Assembly (NCBI GenBank): GCA_036504595.1
Contig: DASXUX010000030.1
Span: forward strand, 310,001-374,000
DNA length: 64,000 nt
DNA from: DASXUX01 sp036504595
GTDB taxonomy: Bacteria; Planctomycetota; SZUA-567; H5-PLA8
Direction of reading: 5' to 3'
This document shows, piece by piece, positions 6,293-14,668 of the stretch; the first letter of the stretch is position 1, and every line of letters begins with the position of its first letter. The notes below the pieces were generated by a model, which ran no database searches, was not told where the DNA came from, and saw only the letters and a program-made list of their open reading frames with translations. The position numbers and the translations under genes are program-made.

Positions 6293-8767
6293 TCACTTCT
6301 CGGGCGAACCCTGCGGCTCAATGCTCGGCGCGGGCTTCGGGACGGCAGGCGCCTCTTCCAGCGGCACGAATTCTCCACCGCGTTCCATGCCTTCCATGTG
6401 CTCTTCGTAAGCGCCGGGCTTGACGGCTTTGGGCACCAGCTTCAGGCCAGCTTCTTCGTCTTTCGTCATGGGCTTCAAACGGCCCGGTTCGTGAGCCACG
6501 TGCGGCGTGAGAAAAATCAGCAGTTCGGTTTTGGATTTGTCCGTGGTCCGGCGGCGGAAGAGCGTGCCGATGCCCGGCAAGCGGCCGAGAATCGGGACGG
6601 CTTTGACGTTCTCTGTTTTCCTGTCTTCCATCATGCCGCCGATGACGATCGTCTGCCCGTCTTTGATTCCCACGCGGCTTTGAGCGGAACGTTTTGCGAA
6701 GACCGGCGCGCTGACGTTGTCGGAGATCGGGACCGTCGTGCCGGTCAGGCTGGAGACTTCGGGCGCGACGTCCATAATGACCAGGCCTTCGTCGTTGATG
6801 TGCGCCGTGACGTTGAGGATGATGCCGATGTCCTGATACTGGATCGTGTTGATCGTCTGGCCTGTGTCCGTCGTGCGGCTGCTGATGACGAACGGCACCT
6901 CCTGGCCGACGGTGATCGATGAAAGCTGGTTGTCGCTGGCCAGGATGTAGGGCCGCGACAGGATGTCCAGTTTGCCAATCGTCTCCAGAGCGCGCAGCGC
7001 AACGGTCACATCGCCGGAAACGATCTTGGTGATGAACCCGCCCGTGGCGGCGGCAACGCCGAAATCAGTCAGGGCGCTCTTGATCGTGCCCTTGCTCAGG
7101 ACCGAAGCTTCGACGCCGATGTCGTCGCCTTTTTCGTGGGTGACTTCGGCGATGAGGACCTTGATCAGAACCTGCGGCACGGGGCGGTCGAGCTCGGTCA
7201 AAATCACTTTTACGCGTTCAAAATTCTTCGGCGAGGTCAGCACGATCAGCGAATTGCTGTCCGTATCGGCCACGACATAAACTTGTCCGAGCATATCGCT
7301 TCCGCCGGTCGTCCCGCGGTTGTTGGCGTTCGCGCCGCCGAAGCCGCCAAAGCCGCCGAAACCACCCTGGCCGAAGCCCGACGAGCGTTGCCCTGACGTA
7401 TTGCTGCCCAGCGTCGAGGTGGTGCTCGACCCTGGCAAGCGGCTGGACGATGACGAGCGCTGGACGTTCTGGCCGACGCCGGTGTTCGAGCGCTGCGTGG
7501 AGGCCGACCGGTTGACAGTGCTGCCGGTGGTGCTGAACAGCGCGTTGATCACGGCCTCCAGATTCCCGGCCTGAGCATTCTTGCAGCGATACGTGAACAC
7601 GCCCTGTTCTTCGGCCGGGTTGGAGTCCAGATCCTTGATGACCTGCCCGATCACTACCAGCGTCTCGGGGCTGGCTGAAACCACGACGGTGTTGGTGCGC
7701 TCGTCCGCCGAAGCGGTGACTTTGCGCACGCGCGCGCCGGCTTTGTTGTCGCCGTCCGCCTGGGCCCCGCCGCCCGGTTGCCCGAAAGGCCCGCCGCCGC
7801 CGCCGCGGAAACCCATTCCGCCGCCGCGCATCCATGGCGGCAAATTGGATTGCTGCTGAGCACCCTGTTCATCGACCTTGAACGTGTCGTTGATCAGGCG
7901 TGCGGCGCTGGTCGCGTTGGCGTACTTGAGCTGGAAGACTTTCACTTCCGCCACGACGGTCGATTGGGTGTCCATCGCGCGGATGATTTCGACGATGCGC
8001 CGGATGTTCGCGCCGGTATCGGTGAGGATCAGCGTGTTGCTGCCCGAATTTGCCGACAGGTCGGCGTAGCTGGGGATCAGCGGCGCGAAATCTTTCTTGA
8101 GCTGTGTGGCGTCCAAAAACCGGATCGGAATGACTTGCGTAATCACGTCATCGTTGGCTTCGATCAGCAGCGGATCGGCCCCGGTCTTCACCGGGATGTT
8201 GCGTTTTTTGGCTTCGTCGATCTTGACCAGCTTCAGGATTTTGCCGGTGCGAATGCCGACGTAACCTTTCTCCTTAAGCATGGAGTTCAGCAGCGCGATC
8301 GCTTCGTCCACGTTCATCTTTTGCTTGCTGATGATCGTGACGCGCCCTTCCAGCGTGAAGTCTTTGACGATGACCAGGCCAGACATCTCCGAAAGCTGTT
8401 CGAGCACCGTTTCGTACGGCGTGTCCTTGAAGTTCATCGCGATGGACTGCGCCGTCGGCACCGGCTTCTCATCCGCGGACGGCAACGGCTTCTGGTCGGC
8501 CGCCGGGACGGGCTTTTGCTCGGGCGCCGGCACCGGCTTCTGGTCGGCCGCTGGAACAGGCTTTTGGTCCGGCGTGGGCACCGGCTTTGGTTCCGGCACC
8601 GGAACGGGTTGTTCTTCAGCAAAACAACAGGCGGAGAAGACGAGCGCAATAAACAGTCGAGAAGTCCAGAAGTCGAGAAGTCGAGAAGTCGTCGGCTTGG
8701 CTTTCGCCGTTAGCGACCCCCTGCTTCGAGACTCCAGACTCCAGACTCCAGACTCCAGACTCCTCAT
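6293..8767 (-). CDS. gspD: Type II secretion secretin GspD
   Basis: 824 aa outer-membrane secretin. After a Pro/Lys-rich linker of PVPAADQKP-like repeats (about 55-105) comes an STN/N0-like domain (VTIISKQKMNVDEA), N-domains with RIVEIIRAMDTQ, Gly/Ser-rich loops, and the C-terminal secretin domain (DILSRPYILASDNQ, VGQEVPFV, QDIGIILNVTA, and VPILGRLPGIGTLF). The ATG overlaps the upstream stop (ATGA) and has GGAGGAG eight bases before it, so this start is strongly supported. Even so, residues 1-13 and 26-37 translate GAGTCTG-type and GAAGTC-type heptamer repeats; the hydrophobic signal core LFIALVFSACCFA follows. Last gene of the gsp operon. Confidence 0.93.
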   Translation of the reverse strand: MRSLESGVWSLESRSRGSLTAKAKPTTSRLLDFWTSRLFIALVFSACCFAEEQPVPVPEPKPVPTPDQKPVPAADQKPVPAPEQKPVPAADQKPLPSADEKPVPTAQSIAMNFKDTPYETVLEQLSEMSGLVIVKDFTLEGRVTIISKQKMNVDEAIALLNSMLKEKGYVGIRTGKILKLVKIDEAKKRNIPVKTGADPLLIEANDDVITQVIPIRFLDATQLKKDFAPLIPSYADLSANSGSNTLILTDTGANIRRIVEIIRAMDTQSTVVAEVKVFQLKYANATSAARLINDTFKVDEQGAQQQSNLPPWMRGGGMGFRGGGGGPFGQPGGGAQADGDNKAGARVRKVTASADERTNTVVVSASPETLVVIGQVIKDLDSNPAEEQGVFTYRCKNAQAGNLEAVINALFSTTGSTVNRSASTQRSNTGVGQNVQRSSSSSRLPGSSTTSTLGSNTSGQRSSGFGQGGFGGFGGFGGANANNRGTTGGSDMLGQVYVVADTDSNSLIVLTSPKNFERVKVILTELDRPVPQVLIKVLIAEVTHEKGDDIGVEASVLSKGTIKSALTDFGVAAATGGFITKIVSGDVTVALRALETIGKLDILSRPYILASDNQLSSITVGQEVPFVISSRTTDTGQTINTIQYQDIGIILNVTAHINDEGLVIMDVAPEVSSLTGTTVPISDNVSAPVFAKRSAQSRVGIKDGQTIVIGGMMEDRKTENVKAVPILGRLPGIGTLFRRRTTDKSKTELLIFLTPHVAHEPGRLKPMTKDEEAGLKLVPKAVKPGAYEEHMEGMERGGEFVPLEEAPAVPKPAPSIEPQGSPEK
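8647..8763. repeat. Heptamer arrays inside the 5' end of gspD
   Basis: Two arrays, AGAAGTCGAGAAGTC-type at 8655-8693 and GACTCCA units at 8729-8762, lie within the translated N-terminus of the secretin gene. They match the intergenic GAGTCTG arrays at 3686-3905 and 30362-30480. Confidence 0.85.
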
Positions 8768-9612
8768 TTACGCATCTCCTCCTGACGTCTCTTGCGCAGT
8801 CGCTCCACGATCGAGTCCACTTCCGGCGAACCCGTACTGGCTGCCGGGCCGGTGGTGCCGGCGTCCCTGCCGGCCGGCACGGAGGCCGGCGCTACCGCCG
8901 CGGCGCCTTCCAGCGTCTGGCCTACACTGACGACGATTGGCTGGTCGTCACAAACGTACTCGATGTTGTCTAACGTGATGGCTCCGACCTTGCCGCGCGC
9001 AATCGACTCGCCCGTGCGCAGAGGTTGGATGGTCTTCGCGGCCGCGTTTTCGATGAACGCGACAAGCTGCCCATCTTTCTGAACGATGCCGCGCAACTGG
9101 AAGTCGCGCTCCGGCGTTGGCGGCGGCGCGGCGGGCTTCTCCTGAACCTCCGCAGGCCGGTCCTCGTATCGCCCGCGCGTCCGGGTTTTTGAGAACACAT
9201 TGCGCTCGACCAGAATTTTGTAGCGGTCCCATCCCGGCGGCGGCGTGCTGCTGGCTCGCGGCGTGAAGACTGGCGGCGTGAAGACTGGCGGCGCCGTCGG
9301 GCCAGCGGGAGCCGGTGTCGTTCCGACCGCTGGAGTGCCAGGCGCCGCAGCGGGCGTCCCCGGCGTTGTTGCGGGGGTTGCGAGCGTTTTCGCCGGAGTC
9401 ACAGGCGCCGTAAAAGGAGTTCCTGGCGTTGCAGCAGGAGTCGTCGTCGCGTCCTTGGTTTCGGGCTTGTTGGACGGCGTCGCTGTTTCCGTTGTGGGAG
9501 TCGTCTTCGGCGCGTCTACAGCCGGCGTGGTCGCCGGCGACACGGGGGTCGCCTCGCCGCTCAGCGCGCTTGCGCAAAGAAGCAATAGAATCAGCATGGC
9601 GCCGCGCGTCAT
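8764..9612 (-). CDS. GspC/PilP-like type II secretion inner-membrane protein
   Basis: 282 aa. N-terminal hydrophobic signal or anchor (MLILLLLCASALSG), then a 100-residue Pro/Thr/Ala-rich linker, then a small beta domain (FQLRGIVQKDGQLVAFIEN ... TGESIARGKVGAITLDNIEYV) typical of the GspC homology region and PilP. In type II systems this protein links the inner-membrane platform to the secretin. Overlaps both neighbours by ATGA, so it is translationally coupled with gspM-like and gspD. Residues about 238-252 (VAPASVPAGRDAGTT) come from the GCCGGC-rich repeat inserted in frame. Symbol left empty because GspC and PilP-type members are hard to separate by eye. Confidence 0.82.
   Translation of the reverse strand: MTRGAMLILLLLCASALSGEATPVSPATTPAVDAPKTTPTTETATPSNKPETKDATTTPAATPGTPFTAPVTPAKTLATPATTPGTPAAAPGTPAVGTTPAPAGPTAPPVFTPPVFTPRASSTPPPGWDRYKILVERNVFSKTRTRGRYEDRPAEVQEKPAAPPPTPERDFQLRGIVQKDGQLVAFIENAAAKTIQPLRTGESIARGKVGAITLDNIEYVCDDQPIVVSVGQTLEGAAAVAPASVPAGRDAGTTGPAASTGSPEVDSIVERLRKRRQEEMRK
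8851..8896. repeat. GCCGGC-rich element in frame within the GspC-like gene
   Basis: GGTGGTGCCGGCGTCCCTGC followed by CGGCCGGCACGGAGGCCGGC and GCTACC. On the minus strand it encodes VAPASVPAGRDAGTT. Same family as 21988-22059 and 42505-42576. Confidence 0.9.
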
Positions 9613-10175
9613 TGAACGACTCCCCCCGCCTTGGCTTTTTCAGGCTTTTGCTCCGCCGCTGTATAGAGGGTGGAGAGCTTTAAGTCGAGCGTCAGATCGT
9701 TAATGCCGGAGGTGCGCGAGCCGATCTGAAGTTCGGTGACCTTCAGGGGGAACTGCGCCGCCTGCGCCTGGCAGAGAAAACGCGCGACGCCGTCCATGGT
9801 GCCCGTGCCGCTGGCCTGCACATGAACCTCGCGCAACGACGCCTTCGATTCCGGGCGCTCGGGCTTGACGGACGCGAGGGAAAACCCGGCGTTTCGAGCC
9901 CAGTCGCGCAACGCGTGCAGCAACTGGCTTTCGGCTTCGGCGGGGCTGCCTTTCAAGCCGGAGGCGACCATGTCTTTCCATTTTTCGCGAAGTTGCTTTC
10001 TCTCAGAAACCAACTTTCGTGAGCGGCTGATGTCCGAGAGGATCTGTTCGCGCTGGGTCTCCAGCAAGCCCTGTTCATCCAGGAGCGGTGCGAGAACGTA
10101 GCGGTCCGCGAGGAGCAGCCCAACGACTCCCAACACTCCAAACGTCAGCCATTTTTCGCGTTTCGACAGATTCAT
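9609..10175 (-). CDS. gspM: GspM/PilO-like type II secretion protein
   Basis: 188 aa. Short cytoplasmic N-terminus (MNLSKREKW), one transmembrane segment (LTFGVLGVVGLLLADRYVLA, 10-29), a coiled coil (about 35-70) and a small alpha/beta domain, the layout of GspM and PilO. It follows the GspL gene directly (TAG then ATG) and its stop overlaps the next start. Assigned mainly by position and architecture, since sequence conservation in this family is weak. It should sit in the inner-membrane platform with GspL. Confidence 0.8.
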   Translation of the reverse strand: MNLSKREKWLTFGVLGVVGLLLADRYVLAPLLDEQGLLETQREQILSDISRSRKLVSERKQLREKWKDMVASGLKGSPAEAESQLLHALRDWARNAGFSLASVKPERPESKASLREVHVQASGTGTMDGVARFLCQAQAAQFPLKVTELQIGSRTSGINDLTLDLKLSTLYTAAEQKPEKAKAGGVVQ

Positions 10176-11885
10176 CTAGACTCCACCTGTGGGCCGGCGT
10201 TGCCCCCTCACCCCTAACCCCTCTCCCTCGCGGGGGAGAGGGGAACCGGAGGCCGCGCCTTTTCGGTCTCGCGGCGGATTGGCTCCGGGCTCGTCGGCCG
10301 CTCCCTTACGGTCGCGGTTCTGATCCTTGGGCACAAATTTGAAGCTGAGCGCGAAGGAGACTTCGCTGTTCTTCGGGCCGCTGCTGCGCATGTGCAGCAG
10401 CTTCAAGTCGGTTACTTTGAGCGGGTTTTCATCCTTGGCCGCGTCGTCAGCGCTGGGCTTTGACTTGTCGGCGACGTCGGACCGGTCTCCACCTTTGGTC
10501 GATTCTTCAGTGCCAGGCTTCGCCTTGTCGGCCGGCTTCTCGGCCGCCGCAGATGGGGCGTCGCTCTTGGGCGCATCATCACTTTTGGACTTCAGCTTGT
10601 CGAGCAGTTCCAGCACGGTCTTTTCGTCCACGGCTCTCCCGGAGAGAACCCCGCGCATGTCTTCGTGCAAGTTAAGCGTCGAGACCCAGATGCGGCCTTC
10701 TTCGGGGAAGGTGAGCGTGATGGCGCGCAGAGATTCCAGATAGTTCGGCCGCCGCTCGTACCAGCCGCGCACTGTGTTCACGCGGTTGATGAACGCTTTG
10801 GCGTTGTCCGTATTCTCCTTCATGTCGTCGCGGCTTCTGCGCAGGTCGGCCACTTCCGCCGCGTTGCGAATCCAGTCGCTCGTAAACATCGCCACGATCG
10901 CGATCAGCGCGGCCGCGCCCAGCCCCAACAGGGCCGTCCGCGAACTGATGAGCGGCGGCTTGGGCTCCGCCAATCGCGGATGCAGCAGATCGATCGCCAG
11001 CAGCGCGGGCTTGATCGCCAGCGCGGCCAGCGCGGCGCTGCCAGATGGAATCCCAGCGCCGTCGCTCATGCCTTCGATCGGGATCCCCGAGAAGTGGCGG
11101 CCGGGCCGGATCGGCATTTTCGTCTCGGATGAAAATTCCTGGACCAGCGCCGGCGGCAGCCCCACGTCGTCCCACAGGTCGAGCGGCCCGGCGCTGCCGT
11201 TCTGCTGCGTGAGCGTCAGTGCGCGATGCAGTTCGCCGGCGAGTTCGGGTGTGGTGCTCTTGCTGCCGATTTGCTTGCGCACGACGGAATCCGACGAGAC
11301 GTGGCACAGGCGCGGCAGGCCGGCGGCGCCCCGTGTGATCAGTTCCGCACCGTTGGCGCCAAAATGCAGGACGTTGGCGCTGCCGCTCGCGGCCGATAAG
11401 GCCAGCCCGGTTGGCGTGATGCTCTGCAGCTTCAGCCCGGCGGCCGCGGCGAGCGTTCTCAGTTGCTCGATGCGCTCGCGCAGCGCCGCGACAAGGACGA
11501 CAGCCTGGCCTTCGCTGGAAGCACTGCCCGTCGTGTAGTCCACCACCAGCGTGCCGGGTTCGAGCGAGAACTGCGTTTCGGCTTGGATGCGCAGCATGCT
11601 GGTGAGCATCTGCGATGACGCGGCGGGGACGGTTTTTTCCTTAAACATGAGCCATTGGGCCGGAATTCCGAAGACGGCCTGGCTGCACGAGAACTGATTC
11701 TGCTTCAGGAACTGCGCGAGCTTCTTGCCCAAAGCCGCGGCGTTCTGATACGAGTCCTGTTCGCCAAGCTGGAACACGGCGGAGCGGACCACGCGGCAAC
11801 CGCCGTTGCTGGCTCGGGCTTCCGTCACATGCAGCGCGCGCGCGCCGATGGCGATGCCGATATTTTTTCGAGCCGAGAGGCCCAT
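10176..11885 (-). CDS. gspL: GspL-type protein (PilM-like plus PilN-like domains)
   Basis: 569 aa. The N-terminal half is an actin-like PilM/GspL cytoplasmic domain (GIAIGARALHVTEARASNGG near the start), followed by a transmembrane helix (about 340-360, LLGLGAAALIAIVAMFTSDW), a coiled coil and a PilN-like periplasmic domain. Start fixed by the TAATG overlap with the gspK stop; a longer frame to 12149 is a shadow. The last ~45 residues (NRDRKGAADEPG ... LPREGEGLGVRGQ) are a direct translation of the CCCCTCACCCC/GGTCGCGGTT repeat and are not expected in the family. It recruits the GspE ATPase to the membrane. Confidence 0.88.
   Translation of the reverse strand: MGLSARKNIGIAIGARALHVTEARASNGGCRVVRSAVFQLGEQDSYQNAAALGKKLAQFLKQNQFSCSQAVFGIPAQWLMFKEKTVPAASSQMLTSMLRIQAETQFSLEPGTLVVDYTTGSASSEGQAVVLVAALRERIEQLRTLAAAAGLKLQSITPTGLALSAASGSANVLHFGANGAELITRGAAGLPRLCHVSSDSVVRKQIGSKSTTPELAGELHRALTLTQQNGSAGPLDLWDDVGLPPALVQEFSSETKMPIRPGRHFSGIPIEGMSDGAGIPSGSAALAALAIKPALLAIDLLHPRLAEPKPPLISSRTALLGLGAAALIAIVAMFTSDWIRNAAEVADLRRSRDDMKENTDNAKAFINRVNTVRGWYERRPNYLESLRAITLTFPEEGRIWVSTLNLHEDMRGVLSGRAVDEKTVLELLDKLKSKSDDAPKSDAPSAAAEKPADKAKPGTEESTKGGDRSDVADKSKPSADDAAKDENPLKVTDLKLLHMRSSGPKNSEVSFALSFKFVPKDQNRDRKGAADEPGANPPRDRKGAASGSPLPREGEGLGVRGQRRPTGGV
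10203..10323. repeat. CCCCTCACCCC element forming the C-terminus of the GspL gene
   Basis: Full copy of the element at 6153-6230 with an extra GGTCTCGCGG...GGTCGCGGTT unit. It lies entirely inside the open frame of the GspL-type gene and encodes its tail, the stop codon lying just past it. Confidence 0.9.
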
Positions 11886-13291
11886 TACCGCTTCTCCGTG
11901 CTTGCCAATGCTGTGGAGCGCACTGATTCTCGCGTGCCGGCGTCCAGCGGCCAGCCCAGATGCGTCAAATCCTGGCGGAACAACACGCGCGGCGGCGTGC
12001 TCCGCATGTCGAAGACGTACCGCGCTCGGCTGAAGCTGCGCCCGTTGCCGCTGACGCCAAGGATGTCGGCCGAGTACTGGTAGGAGCGTGTGGTGATCGC
12101 GCCGCCGATCAGCGCGGCTTTCTGCGGCGTCAGTGCGCTCAGCACCCATACGATGCTATTCAGGTCTGGGCCGTTGCCCGAGCGCGTCGCAATGAGTTGA
12201 TCGATGTCGCTGTCGAGCAGTCCGGGAAGGCAGCGCAGGACTTCTTTGGGCGCGGTGTTCACGTTCACCTTGCCGACCAGGATCGGCAGGCGGTCGGTCG
12301 TGAGCGAATCGGCGACCTTCTTGAATTCGTCGAGCGTCATGCCGGACTTCACATAGAAATCCAGCACGTTCTGTGGCGCCGCCTCGCCGCGCAAGCGCAA
12401 GGTGATGCTCGCGACGCGGTCTCCTGAAAAATAGCGCAGCAGGAAATTGGAGAGCTGCGTCAGTGTGGAAGTCCGCGTGTCGCCGACGAAGATCCGCTGC
12501 CCGCCGGTGCTCGAAACATTCGGTTCGATGCTGTAGACGGTCAGGTACTTCATGACGCCGCACTGCGCCTGGCCGTTGATGCCGCCGAGCATCGTGGTCG
12601 TCGTGCCTTCATTTTCATCCAGCACACCGTTGCGGTTGGCGTCGAGGCCGAAAAGGATCTCGCGATAGCTGCCTTTGACCAGCAGCAGTTCCTCCAGTGT
12701 CTCGAACGGCGCATTCTTGCAGTAATACGGCTCCGGCTGCAGCAGGTAGAACTCGCTTTCCGCGCCGTTCTCCGTGGCTTCTTCGTCCGCATCGCGCCAA
12801 TCGATGATAGAGGCCGCCAGGTCAGAGGTCATTCCCGGAAGGCACAGCAGCATGTCGAGGCTGGCCGTGTTGATGTTCAGCTTGGCCGATTCGTCGCTGA
12901 CGCCGAAGCCGTACTTGCGCTCGTTGTCCGAGTCGGGCCGCACCAGCCAGAAATGGCCTTCGCCCACCGCGACGGCTTGCGACTGGATGTCGGTGTCGAG
13001 CGTCGTGCGGTCCGTGTTGTTGGCCAGGCGGTTGATCACGTGCTGGGCGGCGCCGCTGACTACCGCTTCCGCTTGTGCTGCATCGACCAGGTTTCCCGAG
13101 GCGAGGACTTCCACGCGCATCTCGCGGGAAAACACCAGCGCCAGACCCGTCAAAAAAATCATGATCCCGATCGTGACGATCAGCACGCTGCCGCGCGGTC
13201 CGCGCCTCCCTCTCCCCTCGAGGGAGAGGGCCGACGTGAGCGAAGCGAACGCGGGGTGAGGGGGCGCACTCGTATGCGCTATATTCCGCAT
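11885..13291 (-). CDS. gspK: Type II secretion minor pseudopilin GspK
   Basis: 468 aa. The hydrophobic pseudopilin segment RGSVLIVTIGIMIFLTGLAL (35-54) lacks Glu at +5, as usual for GspK. Downstream are the helix-hairpin-helix-like repeats KLNINTASLDMLLCLPG and KVNVNTAPKEVLRCLPG diagnostic of the family. Start at 13291 is set by the TGATG overlap with the gspJ stop. Between that start and the cleavage region lie about 25 residues (APPHPAFASLTSALSLEGRG) that translate a variant of the CCCCTCACCCC repeat, giving an unusually long leader. GspK caps the pseudopilus tip with GspI and GspJ. Confidence 0.93.
   Translation of the reverse strand: MRNIAHTSAPPHPAFASLTSALSLEGRGRRGPRGSVLIVTIGIMIFLTGLALVFSREMRVEVLASGNLVDAAQAEAVVSGAAQHVINRLANNTDRTTLDTDIQSQAVAVGEGHFWLVRPDSDNERKYGFGVSDESAKLNINTASLDMLLCLPGMTSDLAASIIDWRDADEEATENGAESEFYLLQPEPYYCKNAPFETLEELLLVKGSYREILFGLDANRNGVLDENEGTTTTMLGGINGQAQCGVMKYLTVYSIEPNVSSTGGQRIFVGDTRTSTLTQLSNFLLRYFSGDRVASITLRLRGEAAPQNVLDFYVKSGMTLDEFKKVADSLTTDRLPILVGKVNVNTAPKEVLRCLPGLLDSDIDQLIATRSGNGPDLNSIVWVLSALTPQKAALIGGAITTRSYQYSADILGVSGNGRSFSRARYVFDMRSTPPRVLFRQDLTHLGWPLDAGTRESVRSTALASTEKR
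13200..13265. repeat. CCCCTCACCCC-family variant within the gspK leader
   Basis: CCTCTCCCCTCGAGGGAGAG followed by GGCCGACGTGAGCGAAGCGA and ACGCGGGGTGAGGGGG. The same arrangement recurs at 39580-39634 (CCCTCTCCCCTTGCGGGAGA ... GAGCGAAGCGAGACC). Here it is in frame, directly before the pseudopilin hydrophobic segment. Confidence 0.88.
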
Positions 13292-14097
13292 CAGTTGCTG
13301 TTCCCCGTTGTCGATGTCACCGACTGCCCACACGGAATGGCGTAAATGTGCGAAACAACGCGCGTTGGCCCCGGCTGATTCGTGCCGAATGCCGGCGCGG
13401 AGGCCGGCGCTACCGGCAAAAATTCGAGCGTCGCTTCCACCGCAACCGGCAACGTGTTGTCCTGCCCCGTCGAGTCCCAGGAATCTTGCCAGAGGGATCC
13501 GTCGTAGTAGCGCAGGCGCAAGGTCTTCACGTTGCGGCAAAGGATCTGTTCATGCACCAACGGATCCTCCGCCGCAAGCAGATTCGTGGTAATCCGACGC
13601 ATCAGCACCGGCTGCGTTTCTCCCGTGATCGTTTCCACGGAGAGTTCTACCTTGCGTATGTTGCACGCCGTCTCCGACTCCGCCGGGTTGTGCGCGCAGG
13701 AATAAAAGATCAGGGAATCCGCCTGATCGGTGCCGCTGTAGCTCGTGCCTACAAACGATCCGGCAAAAAGCCCCGTCGGCGGCATCGCCGCATTGAAGTC
13801 CTGCCGCAGCAGGTCGAGCGCCAAAGCCGTCTGCCGTGCCGGTTCAATGGCCGTCATGGCCGAACCGTGCGCCTTCGTGCCGATGAACAACGCGCCGTAG
13901 AGCGCTCCGCACAGCAGCGCCATCAGCGTAATTGCGACGAGAAGTTCGAGCAGGGTGAACCCGGCTGGGTAGCACGCACGTGTTCGCGCCGTCCTTTTGG
14001 CGCGGACTCGTGCGTGCGGACCGGCTGAAATGCACGCATGAGCTGGCGCAAGTGGCCGCGCCAGCACATGCGTGGCACCATCTCTAAGCCGCCCCAT
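13291..14097 (-). CDS. gspJ: Type II secretion minor pseudopilin GspJ
   Basis: 268 aa. The prepilin motif G|FTLLELLVAITLMALLCGAL has Glu at +5 and is followed by a GspJ-type body (RQDFNAAMPP, IFYSCAHNP). The start at 14097 overlaps the gspI stop (TGATG), so translation begins 46 residues before the cleavage site. This whole leader (containing THVLARPLAPAHACISAG) is a translation of the double-hairpin repeat at 13969-14079. Leaders in this family are normally 5-20 residues. A second repeat fragment encodes VAPASAPA near the C-terminus (13388-13416). Minor pseudopilin of the pilus tip complex. Confidence 0.9.
   Translation of the reverse strand: MGRLRDGATHVLARPLAPAHACISAGPHARVRAKRTARTRACYPAGFTLLELLVAITLMALLCGALYGALFIGTKAHGSAMTAIEPARQTALALDLLRQDFNAAMPPTGLFAGSFVGTSYSGTDQADSLIFYSCAHNPAESETACNIRKVELSVETITGETQPVLMRRITTNLLAAEDPLVHEQILCRNVKTLRLRYYDGSLWQDSWDSTGQDNTLPVAVEATLEFLPVAPASAPAFGTNQPGPTRVVSHIYAIPCGQSVTSTTGNSN
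13969..14079. repeat. Double-hairpin element forming the GspJ leader
   Basis: 111 bp (37 codons), bounded by GTAGCACGCACGTGTTCGCG and GCGCCAGCACATGCGTGGCAC. Two hairpins in tandem, as at 2071-2189. It lies between the gspJ start codon and its prepilin motif and keeps the frame. Confidence 0.9.
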
Positions 14098-14468
14098 CAG
14101 TTCGACTCCACATCAATGAGCGTCGCGAGCAGCACGTTCTGCTCGCGGTTGCCCGCAATCCACGTCACCTTCAAATCCAGTTCCCGAATCGAGCTGCTAT
14201 CCCAATCCCTGATTTCCGCCACCCAGGTGAAACCGGCATACGGTTCGTCAAAACTGCCGTTCAGCGCTCCGTTTTGCCACGACTTCAGCACGATCAGCTC
14301 GTTCAGCTTCGAACGCGCCAAAACGGCCGCTTCAGCCTTGCGCCGCGCGTTGTTGGCGAGCGAAGTGGACAGGGAGATCGCGTGCATGGCCACGGGAAAC
14401 ACGATGGCCATCAGCACGATCGCCGCGAGCACTTCCATCAAGGTGAAGCCGCGCTTTCCCACGTTCAT
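14097..14468 (-). CDS. gspI: Type II secretion minor pseudopilin GspI
   Basis: 123 aa. Short normal leader MNVGKRG then FTLMEVLAAIVLMAIVFPVA, with Glu at +5. The small body ends REQNVLLATLIDVESN. This is the only one of the four minor pseudopilin genes in the operon without a repeat in its leader, so it shows what the ancestral leaders probably looked like. Its stop overlaps the gspJ start. A 200-base spacer with repeats separates it from gspH. Confidence 0.9.
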   Translation of the reverse strand: MNVGKRGFTLMEVLAAIVLMAIVFPVAMHAISLSTSLANNARRKAEAAVLARSKLNELIVLKSWQNGALNGSFDEPYAGFTWVAEIRDWDSSSIRELDLKVTWIAGNREQNVLLATLIDVESN

Positions 14469-14668
14469 CCTTTGCCACAGAGGTCACAGAGAACATTCTC
14501 GCGAAACGCGAGGATTTCACGGACCTTCAGTCGCGCCTGTGGCGCTTTGCCGCCGCTCCCTTACGGTCGCGGTTCTGATGTTTTCGCCGCTCCTTAGGGC
14601 CAAAGCCTCTGATTCTCGGCGTCGCTGTTTCGCCCCGTCTCCCCGTCGCCCCGTCTCCCCGTCCGGTT
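14469..14668. repeat. Repeat-filled spacer between gspH and gspI
   Basis: Contains CCACAGAGGTCACAGAGAAC, a GCTCCCTTACGGTCGCGGTT end of the CCCCTCACCCC family (14555-14580) and a GTCTCCCCGTCGCCCCGTCT tandem (14637-14663, also near 36308-36345 and 52733-52755). No gene seen. It is the largest gap inside the otherwise tightly packed secretion operon. Confidence 0.75.
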
